A stretch of DNA of 64,000 nucleotides from Lineus longissimus. Lineage: Eukaryota > Nemertea > Pilidiophora > Heteronemertea > Lineidae. Below are positions 22,556 to 34,739 of this stretch, one piece after another. Under the pieces are notes generated by a model. That model was not told the origin of the DNA, searched no databases, and saw nothing but the letters and a program-made list of their open reading frames with translations. Location: positions 2,604,001-2,668,000 of the forward strand of contig NC_088319.1 of NCBI RefSeq assembly GCF_910592395.1, in the 5' to 3' direction. Position numbers and translations under genes: made by a program. Within the stretch, counting starts at the first letter, position 1; each line of letters starts with the position of its first letter.

Positions 22556-25500
22556 TCATGGTGAGGGACGAGGCCGGTCCACTGCGTCCGGAGCGAATGG
22601 ACGACCAGTTGTTTTTGGATGGGTGGTTTGTGGTGTGTAATGGATGCCGGGCAGTTCGGCCCAAGCATAGTTCTTCTCGTAGGGATCTGAGACTGAATTC
22701 ACAGGGCAAGATATTTCCTTCATATGCAGGGTGAGAAAGCGGACTTGGTAAAAGGATACGCCTACATTCAACCCAATGGTACCCATCCGCGTCATGGTCC
22801 ACGGTAGCGTTTGAAGAATAAATCCAGTTTCCACACTCTGCATGAATATGCTAATGAGGTATAGTACGTCAGCAAGTATCATTAGCATATTAATGACGAT
22901 ATGTGCCTTTGGAACCTTCTTTTCCTGAAACTGCAACGAGAAGAACCGACTTAAGTTGATTGCTGCAGTGTAATTTTGCCAAAGAAGACAGATGGTTTGA
23001 TAAAATGACGTTTTCTTAAAGGCCTACACCTTCTATTAAAAAAATACATGCAATTCGTAATTGAATTTGAGAGTGTCGCTTAAAAGAAATTAGCATATTA
23101 CTTTCTGTTGCGACAGACAGTCGGAGTTAATCGTATTTCGTCGTTCGAGCGGTTGCGTAACGCTTCCTAATATACTGATAAGAATCCAATTCTCCATATT
23201 ATATTAGGAAGTGACTATTTGGCAAGCCCGGCTCACCAAACAGCGCCTTTTTTTGCCCTAGATGAAGAGCCGAACTCATGCATATTCAACCATCCAGGAG
23301 CTCATTATCATTCGTGGCAACACGGTCAGCAACACTGAAGTTACAGTGAAACGCCTTAAATGCACACTAATGCATTTAACATGCTTATCAGTTAAATCAT
23401 GTTTATGACTTTTTTTGTAAATCCATACAGTCATGTACATGTACGTGCTTCTTCATGGATTATTGACCAAAACCCGAGTTTAGTAACAGAAATTGAATCG
23501 AGAGCGGGAAGTCGGCCATTGTTAAATATGCGCATATAAATTCGAATATGACGTCACTGCTCTCTGATTGGCCAACATGTTGTAACCTCTCCGGCTCGCC
23601 AAAGAGGGTAGTATTTTTGCCCTGTTTGGCAAGCCCGGCTTGAACAGAGTGGCTTTTTAGTGCTGTTTGGCAAGCGGCTCTCCAAACAGGACAAAAAAAG
23701 ATGCCTGTTCGGCGAGCGGCTTGCCAAATAGACCCGGCCATTATATTATTCAGAAATTCGTATCTTCCGCATCGCTCAAGAACTAAATACGCTTTATACG
23801 AATTCTTTGTAATGTAACAGATTTCTTGCAACGATTACAAAGAATTCGTCTTCGTCAATCGGAACACGTAAGCAATGCGGAACCACATTAATACTTACAA
23901 CCCACTGTGATTGGTGGAGCAGCGCAGACCACGTGAACAAGATGGCCGCCACGCCCAGTCCGTAACCTATTTTTGGCAACAATTCTCTCTGTAATTGGAA
24001 GAGCAAAGGCATCAGCTGTCATATTCGTGACGGAGTATGTAGAAATGGCAAGGAGAACAAAATCATTGGTGTCATCTTAAAGTAACATGCCTAACAAAAA
24101 ATAGGTCCTCTAAAAGACAAAGCCAGAAAATAACATGGTGTGGTCGAGCAGGGCCTGGTTGTCAAAACAAGTTTTGTCACGAACGCTGGCATTAACTTTA
24201 ACTTGCCGTTATCTCCTTCAGTTAAGCCCATTTGAGCTAACACCGAGTTAAGATAACGCCAGCGTTAGTGACAACAGTCGATTTGAGCAACCGGGCCCAG
24301 ACCTTTGATTAAAGACAACATTATTGTATTTCTTAACTTTCGGAGCTGTGTTTTTATATTTCATATGTCAAGTCTGTGATGAATGAACATTTTAAATGTA
24401 AAGCACCTTAGAGCATTGCTTTTATGAATAGGGCGCTATAGAAATGTTTTATTATAATAATAAAAAAATTTTTTTAAATAATAATAAAGGGTGGAGAAAC
24501 TCACCATAAAGTCAACCTCGATCTCAATGTCGGGGCCGCCATGGTCAGCATGCAATAGAACCCGGGTCCGGTGCGTCATCATGGGGAGGCCGGTCCCTAT
24601 TTTAGATGACCCCAATGGCGTCCATTGTTTACTCCAGTGGAACCAAGATCCTAAGTACATGAAGGATATCACGAACGGCGTCACAAATACTAGATTGTTC
24701 ATATTGCGGTCTTTTTCGAAATAGTTATATTTATTGCCTGGAAAGAAAGAAAGGAGATAAGGTGATGACGACCAATCACGTGATCATAACTGATGAGCAA
24801 CTCGATAAATGAGCCGTCTGTCCAAAATATTATTCTATCATAAGTGAGGCCCACACACGGAATATCAAATTATGTCATCTGGACATTAGTACTTCATAAT
24901 GTCATCTAGACTCCAGGGGAAGTCTATTTCACCATCCTGATCGTCTCTTCTCATGCGACGGGACGAGGCCGGTCCACGTTTGGATTGTAGATGTCATTCA
25001 GACATCAGCGAAATGCTGTCAGAAGGGTGTCCGAGTGACATCGTGTGAGGTTTATGTCGTTCAGAGACGTCATCAGTGGATTTTCCCAAAGTACCAATTG
25101 ACCTTTTAGCTTCATGGTCTTGTGTAGTTCAATACTTCAGAATGCCGAAAACGACAATCTAGCTTAGCCAAAATCATAGTATATATAAATACCTTTACAT
25201 CTCTGAAAGCACCATCCCCCATTTTGGTAAATTTTGACCAGGGCAAAGTAAATCCAGAAAGCAATGTCGGCAAGCACCAAATAGCTGGCAAGTATGATCT
25301 GGAAAAAAGGGCAGAGAGTTGGTAAAGTGATGACAACATGTCTGAAGTATTGTGTTAATGTTCATCTCGTGTATATGGAAACAATGGTCTCCGCGACATA
25401 GCAGTGTACGGTGGGTGTCTGGCAGGGGTGCATATTGGAACAGGGTGCGCGGGTAATATCGCAATTGTAACACGTGCCTGGCATCGCTGAACCTCAGACC

Positions 25501-28500
25501 AAAACTCGGCACTAAAGACCGAGCTTATATGAGGATACGACTGACACTGGATTTTCGCGGATGGTGGATGATCGCATACTGGGCGGCGACGGCGACACGT
25601 GTACCTACTTGGCTAGAGAGTTGTTTGGCGAGGATAGCTCCGAGCAAGCTGAGGCAGTCAGGCGCTGTGAAGTGAAGGAGGACGAGGGCGGAGAACCACG
25701 CCTTCTTGGATGTGTATTGCTCATGGCGGAGGCGTAAAAGTCTGAAGAGACGAAAATAATAAGAACGTGACTATTTGGCAAGCCCGACCTACCAAACAAC
25801 ACCATGTTACCCAGGATGGAGAGTCGAACTCATTTATACTTAGCACTCCAGGAGCTCATTAACATACATGGCAACGCGGTCAACAACACTACTGGATGTA
25901 TAGCGAAGGACCTTATAACCAATGTACCCGATCTATTTATTCGGCGAGCGGCTTGCCAAATATCACCAGCCAATAAATTTAATATACTTATGATGTTATT
26001 TAAGGCCGGGTCTATTTGGCAAGCCGCTCGCCGAACAGGCATCTTTTTTGTCCTGTTTGGAGAGCCGCTTGCCAAACAGCACTAAAAAGCCACCCTGTTC
26101 GGCAAACCAGGCTTGCCAAACAGGGCAAAAATACTACCCTCTTTGGCGAGCCGGAGAGGTTACAACATGTTGGCCAATCAGAGAGCAGTGATGTCATATT
26201 CGAATTTATATGCGCATATTTAACAATGGCCGACTTCCTGCTCTCGATTCAATTTCAGTTACTAAACTCGGGTTTTGGTCAATAATCCATGAAGAAGCAT
26301 GTACATGTACATGACTGTATGGATTTACAAAAAAAGTCATAAACGTGATTTAACTGATAAGCATGTTAAATGCATTAGTGTGCATTTCTAAAGGCGTTTC
26401 ACTGTAACTCCAGTGTTGCTGACCGTGTTGCCACGAATGATAATGAGCTCCTGGATGGTTGAATATGCATGGGTTCGGCTCTCCATCTAGGGCAGAAAAA
26501 AGGCGCTGTTTGGTGAGCCGGGCTTGCCAAATAGTCACTTCCTATTAATTAACAGTGCTTTTACTTCACAAATTAGTTCCAAGTAGAAGAAAACATAGGT
26601 TTCACTTTCGTCGAACCTTGTCATAGGATGACGTCAAGAGTCGGAATCACACGTGACTTAACAATGTTGTCCCATTTTCTGTTAGCATCGGAGTGGTCCC
26701 CGTCACCATTAACCTGGACGTACATAGCAAAACCTCCCCTATCCTGAACTTCAGGCTACTCGGTACTAACGACCGAGCTTTTGTAACGTGTGAGGTGGGG
26801 ACTGGGCTTAGGAGGATACGACTGGCTCTGGTTTTTCGAGGATACACCTCCCCTGACTTAGCCTATCGACGATCTCTTTTAATTTGTACCCAAGATTCTG
26901 TGAATTCCTCGATGTATCATTGAATAGCGAACCTGATGAGGATCGAGAACTGGTATCAAGAGAACTTAATTGACTTACATAACATGTATCACAATCCATA
27001 CAGCTATCGCAAGCATGCCCATGATAAATCCTAGCAACTGCTGCGGTCCTTCCACGCACTGTTGCAAATGTTGCCATATCCAGGGGTCGCCACCTGTACA
27101 ACCCGGCGCTGTGAGGTCATAATGGCTGGGCTCGAATGCCTCGTCATCGTCATCGTGGCCGGCGTGGAGTAATTTGCGAAGTGCTGGCATCTGAAAGAAG
27201 AATGTTGTTCATGATGACATTTGCAGTAAGTAACTAAATCCGCTCCCTCGTGTTAATTCGAAAAGCTACGACGACGCCTCCTAGCGTCAGATATTTGCTA
27301 ACTAGTTCTACAAAACGTATGACGTCAACCGTTTTAAAGAACTAGATTGTGCCATGGGTTTGGCCCCTGTTACAATACTTGTTAATATCAAGGAAGTTAT
27401 GCATAAAACTTCCTTTATCACGTGTCTACTCAATATCTACGAATGAAGCGATGGGTGCCGGTGTTGCAGTTTTAATGACCTCCTTGGAAAAGTCATCTTC
27501 ATCCACAACTATCCCACGTTTAAAAAGTGCACAAGATTGTGTGGCGAAACCTCCTTGTGGAGACCCGAGTCTTTCAAATAAATATGAAAGACTATGTGGA
27601 GACATAACTAGTCACTGACTGTAAAAGTGGTTGCTTATATAGTCAACGTTGCCCTAATAGTTATCAATTCGAAGAAAGTGCAGTGCCTACCTTAAGGTCC
27701 AGTGGCACAGTCCCAACCTGATATTTTTAAAGGGACAGCAACAATCTAAGCCTAGTCACCACCTCTCTCGTATAGTTACCATCACAAGTTTAGGCACTGC
27801 AAAAAAATCGTTCGAACGATGTATCCATTTGTTAAAGAGTAGGTCCTGTACTACACATGGCCAAAACACATACGACAATCATTCCAATGCGTACACAGCT
27901 GGGTATGTTGTGGTACCCACATGTATATGTATGGCCATATCGAGAGGTAATTACACATGCCCATATTAAGCCCGTACGGTTAGAACACGCTTATTTTGAC
28001 GAATGTATCAACAGTGATTATAATTGTAAAAAGGCCTAGGATAAAGCATGGTTTCGTTTGTTGGACATTTTAGGCCGAGGTGACCCCCGGGGCGACCCCT
28101 AATATGGTGGTCATGGTCCCGAGTACCATGAGTATGAAAGACCCTCGACCTCCTATCGGACTTTACGCTATAAAATTCACAATAATCACATAAATCAACC
28201 ATTTGCAAGTCACATTTTGAGGCTGTAGGTTTATACAGCGTCCCTGCCCATTCGCTTCGCCGAGACACTGTTACCAAGTAAAACATCACATTTTGACAAA
28301 ACTTGCATGATATGCTGATTAGATTATTGGCATATGCTTATTGATATAGATTAATCATCAATTAATCCGCTGTATTATTAATATTATCACATCTGGTACC
28401 ATGTGAGATCTGTGTGTGAAATGCATAAAGCCTGATCAAAAATGATTTGCATTACACCGTAAATAACCAAAGGTTTTCAATTACCAGCCTTTGTACATTA

Positions 28501-28996
28501 ACCGCTGCTTGTCTTTTCCTAGCTTTTGAGTTAGCTACGTGTTCGTTAGGCCAACTTTAAAGGGACGCTATAGGCTGGATCCATAGACGGGCCAGATTAA
28601 GCTAAACGAAGTCGCCTGCAGTAGATCCTCTCCTCTCTCATAGTATCGAAACAATTCACATTTGTATACAAGGGATATCATATTATAACTACGAATCAAA
28701 CACCACCCAGTTCCCGAACTGTGCATAACATGTACATGTATATCAGACGCCTGATCATGAAGACCTCCAATTCGACCCCCTTGCTCCTGCCAACAGTCCT
28801 ATTGGATTGATATAGGACTGTTACCCTGTGTTTTATAGTAACGGAAGAAAAAGATTGAAATAAACAGAGAGATCGATTCATAACCTTACCTTATCGGCAC
28901 TTTCCTTTTCTCTGCTACGATTCTGTTGTTCTGGTACCCATGCCAACCTCTGTTGCCGATAGAGTCTTATTCCGAAGTAAACCAAGCTGTTTACCC
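22556..28996 (-). CDS. SLC66A1 (PQLC2)-like transporter lacking both PQ motifs
   Basis: Minus-strand exons, all phase-consistent: 28996-28890, 27190-26979, 25741-25609, 25298-25193, 24737-24505, 24015-23899, 22930-22556 (stop). From the ATG that opens the second exon the model gives about 391 residues; human SLC66A1, a lysosomal cationic amino acid exporter, has about 290. Resemblance is by order of motifs: CTGGDPWIWQHLQQC, then GFIMGMLAIAVW; LLGAILAKQL; ASYLVLADIAFWIY; HRTRVLLHAD; IGYGLGVAAILFTW; and LPWTMTRMGTIGLN. Where the family has its two PQ prolines, this protein has VIHV and LLHQ. Seven hydrophobic spans are plausible. The first exon (28996-28890) is open and in phase but has no start, so it may be 5' UTR or more N-terminal coding sequence. 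Introns carry several MITEs. Homology is confident; transport activity is not implied. Confidence 0.8.
23207..23739 (-). mobile_element. 533-bp MITE, copy 1, with target duplication
   Basis: Ends GGAAGTGACTATTTGGCAAG and CTTGCCAAATAGACCCGGCC, with nested GTTTGGCAAGC / GCTTGCCAAAC palindromes near both ends. The flanks are identical: ATTATATTA at 23198-23206 and 23740-23748, a duplication of 8-9 bp that fits hAT- or P-type transposases. No transposase frame. It sits in the last intron of the SLC66A1-like gene, inverted relative to the copy at 26004-26542. Confidence 0.85.
24151..24298. repeat. Short foldback element with GGGCCTGGTTG ends
   Basis: GGGCCTGGTTGTCAAAAC, then TTGTCACGAACGCTGGC at the left is mirrored by GCCAGCGTTAGTGACAAC and GAGCAACCGGGCCC at the right. 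The end sequence resembles the element at 46279-46483, so a related family is likely. It is intronic. Confidence 0.65.
24345..24485 (+). repeat. LINE/SINE-type 3' tail
   Basis: AAAGCACCTTAGAGCATTGC, then GGGCGCTATAGAAATG and an AATAAT-rich end. GGCGCTATA.AAATG is the 3' end also seen in the LINE at 43143-45185 (there GGCGCTATATAAATGAC on the minus strand), so this is a short 3'-end insertion of that type of retroposon. It lies in an intron. Confidence 0.55.
25486..25560. repeat. Intronic duplicate, copy 1 (partner 26744-26841)
   Basis: TGAAC.TCAG, ACTCGGCACTAAAGACCGAGCTT, GAGGATACGACTG and CTGG.TTTTCG recur in the same order at 26744-26841, with a small insertion there. The shared core is itself a hairpin (CTCGG..CCGAG). 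It may be a local duplication or two copies of a short element. Confidence 0.6.
25765..25971 (-). mobile_element. Shortened copy of the 533-bp MITE family
   Basis: It keeps both ends (GTGACTATTTGGCAAGCCCG and GCGAGCGGCTTGCCAAATA) and the internal GAGTCGAACTCAT..CCAGGAGCTCATTA.CAT block, but has lost about 330 bp of the middle. It begins about 24 bp upstream of the 3' splice site of the exon at 25741. Confidence 0.75.
26004..26542 (+). mobile_element. 539-bp MITE, copy 2, inverted relative to copy 1
   Basis: Begins GGCCGGGTCTATTTGGCAAG and ends GCTTGCCAAATAGTCACTTCC. It is close to identical to 23207-23739 when reversed, including GTTACAACATGTTGGCCAATC and CATGAAGAAGCATGTACATG. The flanks do not repeat each other. 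The position is a different intron of the SLC66A1-like gene from copy 1. Confidence 0.85.
27200..28885. other. Intron; no further exon seen
   Basis: This interval lies between the first two predicted exons of the SLC66A1-like gene. Frames at 27349-27618 and 28008-28289 have no splice or family support. No repeats with clear boundaries were seen. Confidence 0.45.
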
Positions 28997-29860
28997 CTGC
29001 ATTACATTATCATGTATGTATATAATGTTAAATGATTTTATCAAATCGATCCCGGTTTATTGCCCTGCCGGGTCTGGCTGCCACATCTGGTAGACTCTTA
29101 ACAATGAGATCGAAGTATTTGTGTATCTTTTGAATGGGAGTGGAGGCAGATGGTTGGGACGGTAAAACTTGAGGGGCATGACGGGCCCCTTGGAATGATG
29201 GGCCCCATAAGTGTTTAACAGCCCAGGCATCTTACAAAAAAGAACACATTTGGGTGATGATGGATTTAACCTTGATACTGTGATGTTTCGTTATTATTTT
29301 CGTTATGCTTTAAGTTAATTCCACTTGACGAATGGCTGTTGGTCAGTCTAGGCTGAGGTATAGTGAAGGTGTCTCCTTTGACCAGTCATTTTTTAAAACA
29401 TGCGCATTCCTGGTCATCTGTATTCCAGCAGGAGAATTATTTGAGTACATTGGGATGCATCCTGGAGCCATGACCTCCGTACTGCCATATGCTCATTTCA
29501 ATATACACTCCCGCCTCTCGATATTTGTATCAAAAACTCAACCACTCTGCCGCCACTTCAGCACCACCCGTGGGGCCTAATGGTATTAGGCTACCAAAAA
29601 CGTAATTTCTCGCCCACCAGCCTAGTTTGTATCAGCACCGATAGAGGCGCTTCTAGGTTCCGAAGTTTATGCATTAATTATGCAAATGAGTAAACCTCCT
29701 TCATTGCGTGTTTTTCGGAATTCACCAAATCGCGATTTTGTCATTTCACCCCAAGATATGCCATTTTCTGTGTTATGTAAATAAAGGTATACTCGTTTGA
29801 ATACAATGTGGTCTTTAGGAATCTCATGTATAGATTCGTTTCCACGGCAGAACAACATAC

Positions 29861-29938
29861 AGATTTGCAGAGTTTGTCGTGTTGCAGAAGTTTTTCAATT
29901 TCTTCTTTGAGTTTCTTCGATCTTTTCATCAAATTCAT
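29861..29938 (-). CDS. Candidate short first exon, coiled-coil-like
   Basis: An ATG at 29938 opens 26 codons rich in lysine and glutamate (MKRSKKLKEEIEKLL) up to a good donor, TCT|GTATGT. It points away from CPLANE2, whose ATG is about 210 bp to the right, so a divergent promoter between them is possible. Its exit phase (0) does not match the entry phase of the exon at 28996, so it is not shown to belong to the SLC66A1-like gene. Confidence 0.25.
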
Positions 29939-30146
29939 GGCTGCCAGGATGGTCAGTCACTCAGTGTGTCCCAAAAAATTGCCACACAATTTCGGCTATT
30001 TGTATTTCGCAAAGATCATAGTTACTTTGTGTAGGCTGCTGACATTAATCTTGGTATTTCTATGTAATCTTCTAATTCAACAGGACAATGGGGCAATGTC
30101 AACCATACCTACATATCACTTCATACATTTTTAGGATTATCCGAAG

Positions 30147-33100
30147 ATGATGCTCCGTCCAGGGACGTTCATAGACCTTCAGTGGTACCGGAGTACTGAA
30201 GCCAGAGATATCATCTCCTGCATCAGTCATAGAAACTTGCAGAAGCGAAAGGTTTTTGGTGCGTATTCGTAAGGCCAATGAAATTTGTTTTTTTGGTGCT
30301 GATCAGGAACTAAGTGAAAACAACTGTGTCTGTCTTCTCTAGTCTAAGGTCTCTGGTTCAATTCTTGGCCAGTCATCGGTCTACTCGGATAGATTTTACT
30401 GACAAGGAACCGCAGTGGTGTAGTAGCTTGGACTCGCGACTAGCGGTCAAGAGGTCCCGGGTTCGATCCGCACTGTCGGCGTGAGACTGTAGGCAGGTCT
30501 CTCTGTCTTACTTGCCTCTCTGCACCCAGATGTATAAATGGGTACCAGTCAGAAATGCTCAGATTGTAGTGCTGGTTGAGCAGCTCATCTGAGGTCTACT
30601 GAAAGGTTTCAGGACAGACTGGGGTTAAAGTGTCAAGTCGGATGACAACCTATATCGTAGTTGATATCAGACTATAAACCCAAAACGTTAACTTTTAACT
30701 TTATTGTGAGGGTGACGCTCTATAACAGCGTAGGTTTCCTCCTACAGAAAAAAATGCCCAAATATTGTCTGAATAGCCAATGATTAGCTTGAAGTTCATG
30801 TGCTCTGAACTCAATATAGATAGAAAATAAAGGGTACTATAAATTCAGGTCAGAAAACTTCACATGTTTCAGGTCTTCTAGAGAAGCCAAGTGTGCCACT
30901 GGCAAGCAGTCTTGAGGAGTATAAATACAAGATTCTAATCTATGGGAAGACTGGTGTCGGCAAGACGAGCACTGTTGCCAAACTATCTGGAAATGACATT
31001 CCAAGTTCTCACTGCGAAACACCAGGTCAGTTTACTACTGAACTTGCTCTTAGTTGGTATGGGCCATGGGGTTTTGAATTTGTGACAACATTTCGGAAGC
31101 AGAGTAAAATGCGCTTGTCATGATAAATAAGTAAGGTGCAGCCAAAAAACGTCTCAGGAGGGGTCATATATCCTTTTTAAGAAAAAAAAAATTTTAGAAT
31201 TTTTTTTTTTTTTTTTAAATACATTTTTTTGCTCCCCCTCAAATTTAATCCTGGCGGAAACCCTGAGCAGTGCTTACTTCACATAAGATCAAAGTTCCTG
31301 CAAAAATAGTTGCACAGATATATGTTCTAAGGATTCGCTCCCGAATATCAGGAATAATATGACATCAAATGTCGGTATCGTTTTTACAGATTTTGAAACC
31401 TGGGTTGCCCCGGCGAGAGAGACTCCTCAGTCACTCTAAAATGTGGATCTGAACTTTCTTTTCAAATTGTGTTGCTTTCTTCGCAGGAATACAAGTGACG
31501 GAGATCTACTGGCCGGCAAAAGTTGTCGAATACAACAAGGTTGTCATGTTCGAACTAGAAATATGGGACGCTGGTGAAAATTCTATGAAGAAATTTGACC
31601 ATATTTTACCTGTAAGTTCTAAATGGTTTTATTTGATTGCTGAGACTAGCTACAAGTAAGACTACAGAAAGTTTCTTCAAACAGTAATCCACCTTAATCC
31701 ACCAGAACAAATGGTAAAAACCTGGGACAAAAGTGCACCTTGCCGCGTGATGCTATGGAACAGTGATGACACAGACAGGTCATTAACCGTTATCAGTATT
31801 TAAAGGCCAATGCATGTTGTCCCAATTTAAAATGTTTCCAATGTTTTTCATTTTCAGGCATTGAAAGAGAAAGCTGATGGCATTCTCTTCCTCTTCTCCT
31901 GCACAGACAAGTCCAGCTTCCAAGATCTACCACAGTATATGTCCAAGATACAGGATTCGGATGATAACCTTTGTAAATTGGTGCTCGGTACTAAGTATCC
32001 TTTTCAAAAGAAACTGATGGGGTTGCATTTGTATAGTATCCCCAGGTATATGGCACGGCTTAACCCGCCGGCCATGAGGGAATTCCTTTATGGCCCAGTG
32101 GTTGGTGCGTTGGCCCCAGAGTGGAAGTTAAGCAACGTTGGGCGCGGTCAACTTTTGGATCGGTGACCGCCGCGTACAATACAGCATTCTTGAGCTTTCA
32201 GGCTGGAGAAAATCATCTCGGGCGTTCTTATGACTCGGATCTGCCCTTCATGCAGTTTTCTCATTGTACCTACACCAGTCACAGTCTTGTTATTTTCAGC
32301 TCACATGGATGAACTTATGTCGTCAGGTTCTGTCCTTGTCATCTTCCGTCCGTCCGTCCATCCATCGTCTGTCTGTCAATTACAGTGGTGACACGTTTAC
32401 TCACCAATAATAATAATAATAATAATTTATTGTAAAAAACCTCCAAATAAGGAGCAGACAACACAAATATGCAATAAAAATCATACACAGAGAACGAATA
32501 AAAAAGCGATCAAAAGAGTGAAAGTAAAAGCTTCAATAGTTTATGGCTTTTCCGGTTTAGATTGGCACATAAGGTTTTTACCGAATCGACAATTCCATTT
32601 TCCTCCCTGGTGATACGTCTAGGCCTACATGTTGGATTTACAAACAGGACATTGGCGGCAGAGAGGCCCGATGAACTAAACACTCGGTTACACAGGGTTC
32701 CCTTAATTTTTCTTGTGCCAATGACGACGTCTCGTGCTTTACAATCGATGGAGAGAATCCTTCTTAAAAGTCCAATTTGCTTTTGTTCGATTACTTTCCG
32801 CGGGTTGTCAATATCTAATGCCCTTAATAGAGGGCTATGATGATAAAATTTCAATAAACCAAAGCATCTTTTGATCAGGGAACCCTGCAACTTTTCCAGT
32901 TTCCGAAAATTGCCCCGACTCAGATCAATTGCATGTAAGAGAATTATTCCGTAAACCTGTGGAATATCCCATAATGACTTTTCTATGTGACTGCTGGTAA
33001 TTAGATAGATAGATGCTTTATTCGTAACATGTCACAGATAAGTACACAGGACAATTATAATTGGTGTGAACATAAGCAAAGAATGGTGCAAACAAAAAAC

Positions 33101-33753
33101 AACAAAACACACGACATAAAAACCTATACCGCACACAGGAGAAATCAGGTGAGAAATAATGATATTATTATAAACACAAGAAGTGAAGTATATTATTGAC
33201 TTGTTCTCTTTCTGCTGGGTTAGCATCCCTGTACTCGGCGAACTCGCGTATGGCACGCGCCCGCCGACGAAGGTCTTCGTCAGGCATGTATATATTATGA
33301 ATGGCACAAGGATTGAGATGAAGTGTGTCCCTGGGTATATTGAGAGCTTGAGATAAAAAGGTAATATTATTTGAAACTGAAGAACCGCTGCCTCTGAGCG
33401 CGAGGTTTCCTGAGAGTTTGATAAGAATGTTTGAATGGTTGTATTGTATCCAATTATGCAAGAATGTGTAATTGTCTTATCTGTATTTTCCTTAATTCGC
33501 AATCAGATTTGACCTCCACGCTCAAAGTGAAATTACGCTGCGTGATATTCGGGAATTCGAATCTCTGTACCATTTGCCTATCCTACGGATAAAGAACATT
33601 CCACTCTACCATCCCAGTGAGAGTCGATCAGAAATATCTGAAGTTGCGCCAATTCTGAATATGATTTGTGAATGTTTGTGGCAAAGAGACTTAATGTTGG
33701 CTGGAAAACTAACAAACTTTCAGGAAGATGGCCAACAAATGTCTTATGTCTGA
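30147..33753 (+). CDS. CPLANE2: CPLANE2 / RSG1, Rem/Rab-similar ciliogenesis GTPase
   Basis: Five exons: 30147-30258, 30873-31025, 31487-31611, 31858-31994, 33507-33753 (stop). Phases 1, 1, 0 and 2 all close, giving 257 residues; the human protein has about 258. The N-terminus LQWYRSTEARDIISCI resembles the family's WHESAEGKEYLACI. The P-loop GKTGVGKT is at residues 62-69, preceded by YKYKILIY. The switch II region is WDAGE (about 115-119), with KKFDH just after. SCTDKSSFQDLP and the G4-like TKFD follow; TKFD is split across the last intron. The C-terminus has HLPILRIKNIP and ILNMICECLWQRD, as in RSG1. In vertebrates the protein works with the CPLANE complex in basal-body maturation and intraflagellar transport. 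The gene appears intact. Introns hold a tRNA-derived SINE, a 5S-like insert and LINE ends. Confidence 0.93.
30408..30695 (+). mobile_element. tRNA-derived SINE
   Basis: The head has an A-box-like TGGTGTAGTAG (30416-30426) and a perfect B box GGTTCGATCC (30460-30469), then a body with CTGCACCCAGATGTATAAAT, GGGTACC and a 3' part ending near AAAACGTTAACTTTTAACTT. The anticodon arm and acceptor ends do not form a proper tRNA. It lies in CPLANE2 intron 1, same strand. Confidence 0.75.
31183..31235. repeat. Low-complexity A/T tract
   Basis: A run of A (about 31184-31193) followed by about 20 T in CPLANE2 intron 2, flanked by TTTTAGAATTTTT. Simple sequence only. Confidence 0.8.
32100..32185 (+). 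mobile_element. 5S rRNA-like SINE fragment
   Basis: GGAAGTTAAGCAACGTTGGGC, then GCGGTCAACTTTTGGATCGG and TGACCGCC follow the second half of 5S rRNA, including its internal promoter boxes A (AAGCTAAGC-like) and C (GGATGGGTGACC-like). The first half of 5S is absent, so this is a SINE head or decayed retrocopy and not a 5S gene. It lies in CPLANE2 intron 4. Confidence 0.55.
32283..32404 (+). repeat. Fragment of the 35-kb satellite family
   Basis: TTTTCAGCTCACATGG, GTCCGTCCGTCC, then CAGTGGTGACACGTTTACT resembles the start of the array at 35085-35215 (TTTTTGGCTCACCG, GTCGTCCGTCGTC, CAGTGGCACGTTTCTTA). It is a single, truncated unit. Confidence 0.5.
32406..32960 (-). mobile_element. 3' end of a LINE with an (ATT)n tail
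   Basis: On the minus strand a frame from about 32960 reads a LINE-like reverse transcriptase C-terminus (LEKLQGSLIKRCFGL, then HHSPLLRALDI and IGLLRRILSID) and ends at a TAA in 32510. A (ATT)n repeat at 32406-32430 forms the 3' tail. It is 5' truncated. It is inserted in CPLANE2 intron 4, antisense to the gene. Confidence 0.6.
33001..33480 (-). mobile_element. Second LINE 3' fragment with a (TCTA)n tail
   Basis: A minus-strand frame (33461-33168) reads SGNLALRGSGSS, then ALNIPRDTLHLNP and MPDEDLRRRARAIREFAEYR. It is followed by about 160 bp to a TAGATAGATAGA tail (plus strand) at 33001. The position next to another LINE end and the short tandem tail suggest a second retrotransposon remnant. 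Family assignment is uncertain. Confidence 0.45.
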
Positions 33754-33770
33754 GGACAGCGTCTTTTCAT

Positions 33771-34204
33771 TATAGTCGTAGTTCCACCTATCATAAAACC
33801 CCGTGTTTTTTCAAGACCCGTGTCTTCGCCGTGTGTCAAAAAACCCGGGGCGCACTTACACCTATCAGTTGTGTTAGATAATGGTTAATAGCCCCGGCGA
33901 CAGGTGCGCTGTAGGTAGGGAGCTCTCCTGTGTTTCTTTTCCGTTGGAGGGGCGCAATACCGAGGCAACTACACCGCGCCATCTGTCGCCGGATCTTAGA
34001 ACTTGCTATTGCCGTGTCTATTCAGATTCCACCTATCAAAAAACCCGTGTTGAACACGGGTCTAAATTAGCCCCCGATTAGCCCCATCGAGCTCGATGGG
34101 GCTAATAGACACGGGGATTTGACACACGGGTCTATTGAGACACGGCAATTCATAGGTGTAAGCGCAAAAGACACGGGGATTTGAAAGGTGGAAGTACGAC
34201 TTAT
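33771..34204. mobile_element. MITE with TCGTAGTTCCACCT ends
   Basis: TATAGTCGTAGTTCCACCTA at the left and AAAGGTGGAAGTACGACTTA at the right are inverted. The interior repeats ACACGGG and CCCGTGT and holds a perfect palindrome, TTAGCCCCATCG/CGATGGGGCTAA around AGCTCG (34078-34105). It starts 18 bp after the CPLANE2 stop codon, so the CPLANE2 3' UTR probably runs into it. Confidence 0.7.
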
Positions 34205-34404
34205 GGTACCGTCCTAATTATTAATAGTGAGTTAATTTATTCTGTTTTGTTTGCATCGGTTAGATGCATATGTATAGTTAGCGACCAGATAAGGATCAGA
34301 ACTGTTGCATTGTACCAAGGCAATGTGGAGGAGGAAGGCATCAGAGACAACTACCCGCGATGCCTTTGATAATTTCAAGCCCCGGTTCCTGGTAACTTCA
34401 TGTA

Positions 34405-34739
34405 CAGTGGACCTTCTCTATTAGGGACACCCTCGGAACTCACAAGTGCTGTCCTGAATAGAGAGGTGTCCTGATTAGAGAGGTCAAATTGAATGGAAAC
34501 AATCACTTTTGGACCAAAACTGTCCTGATTAGAGAGGTCAGATTGAATGGAAACAATCACTTTTGGACCAAAACTAGTGTCCTTAATAGAGAGGGTGTAT
34601 GTAATAGAAAGGGTGTCCTTAATAGAGAGGTGTCCTTAATAGAGAGGTGTCCTTAATTGAGAGCTGTCCTTAATAGAGAGCTGTCCTTAATAGAGAGGTG
34701 TCCTTAACAGAGAGGTCTCCACTAAGGGAGGTTCCACTG
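34405..34739. mobile_element. MITE with CAGTGGACC ends, TA target, internal minisatellite
   Basis: Left end CAGTGGACCTTCTCTATTAG, right end AAGGGAGGTTCCACTG, flanked by TA on both sides, as for Tc1/mariner-type elements. The inside is an amplified GTCCTTAATAGAGAGGT step (about ten copies) plus a longer duplicated block around CCTGATTAGAGAGGTCA. A shorter relative is at 46848-47011. Confidence 0.75.
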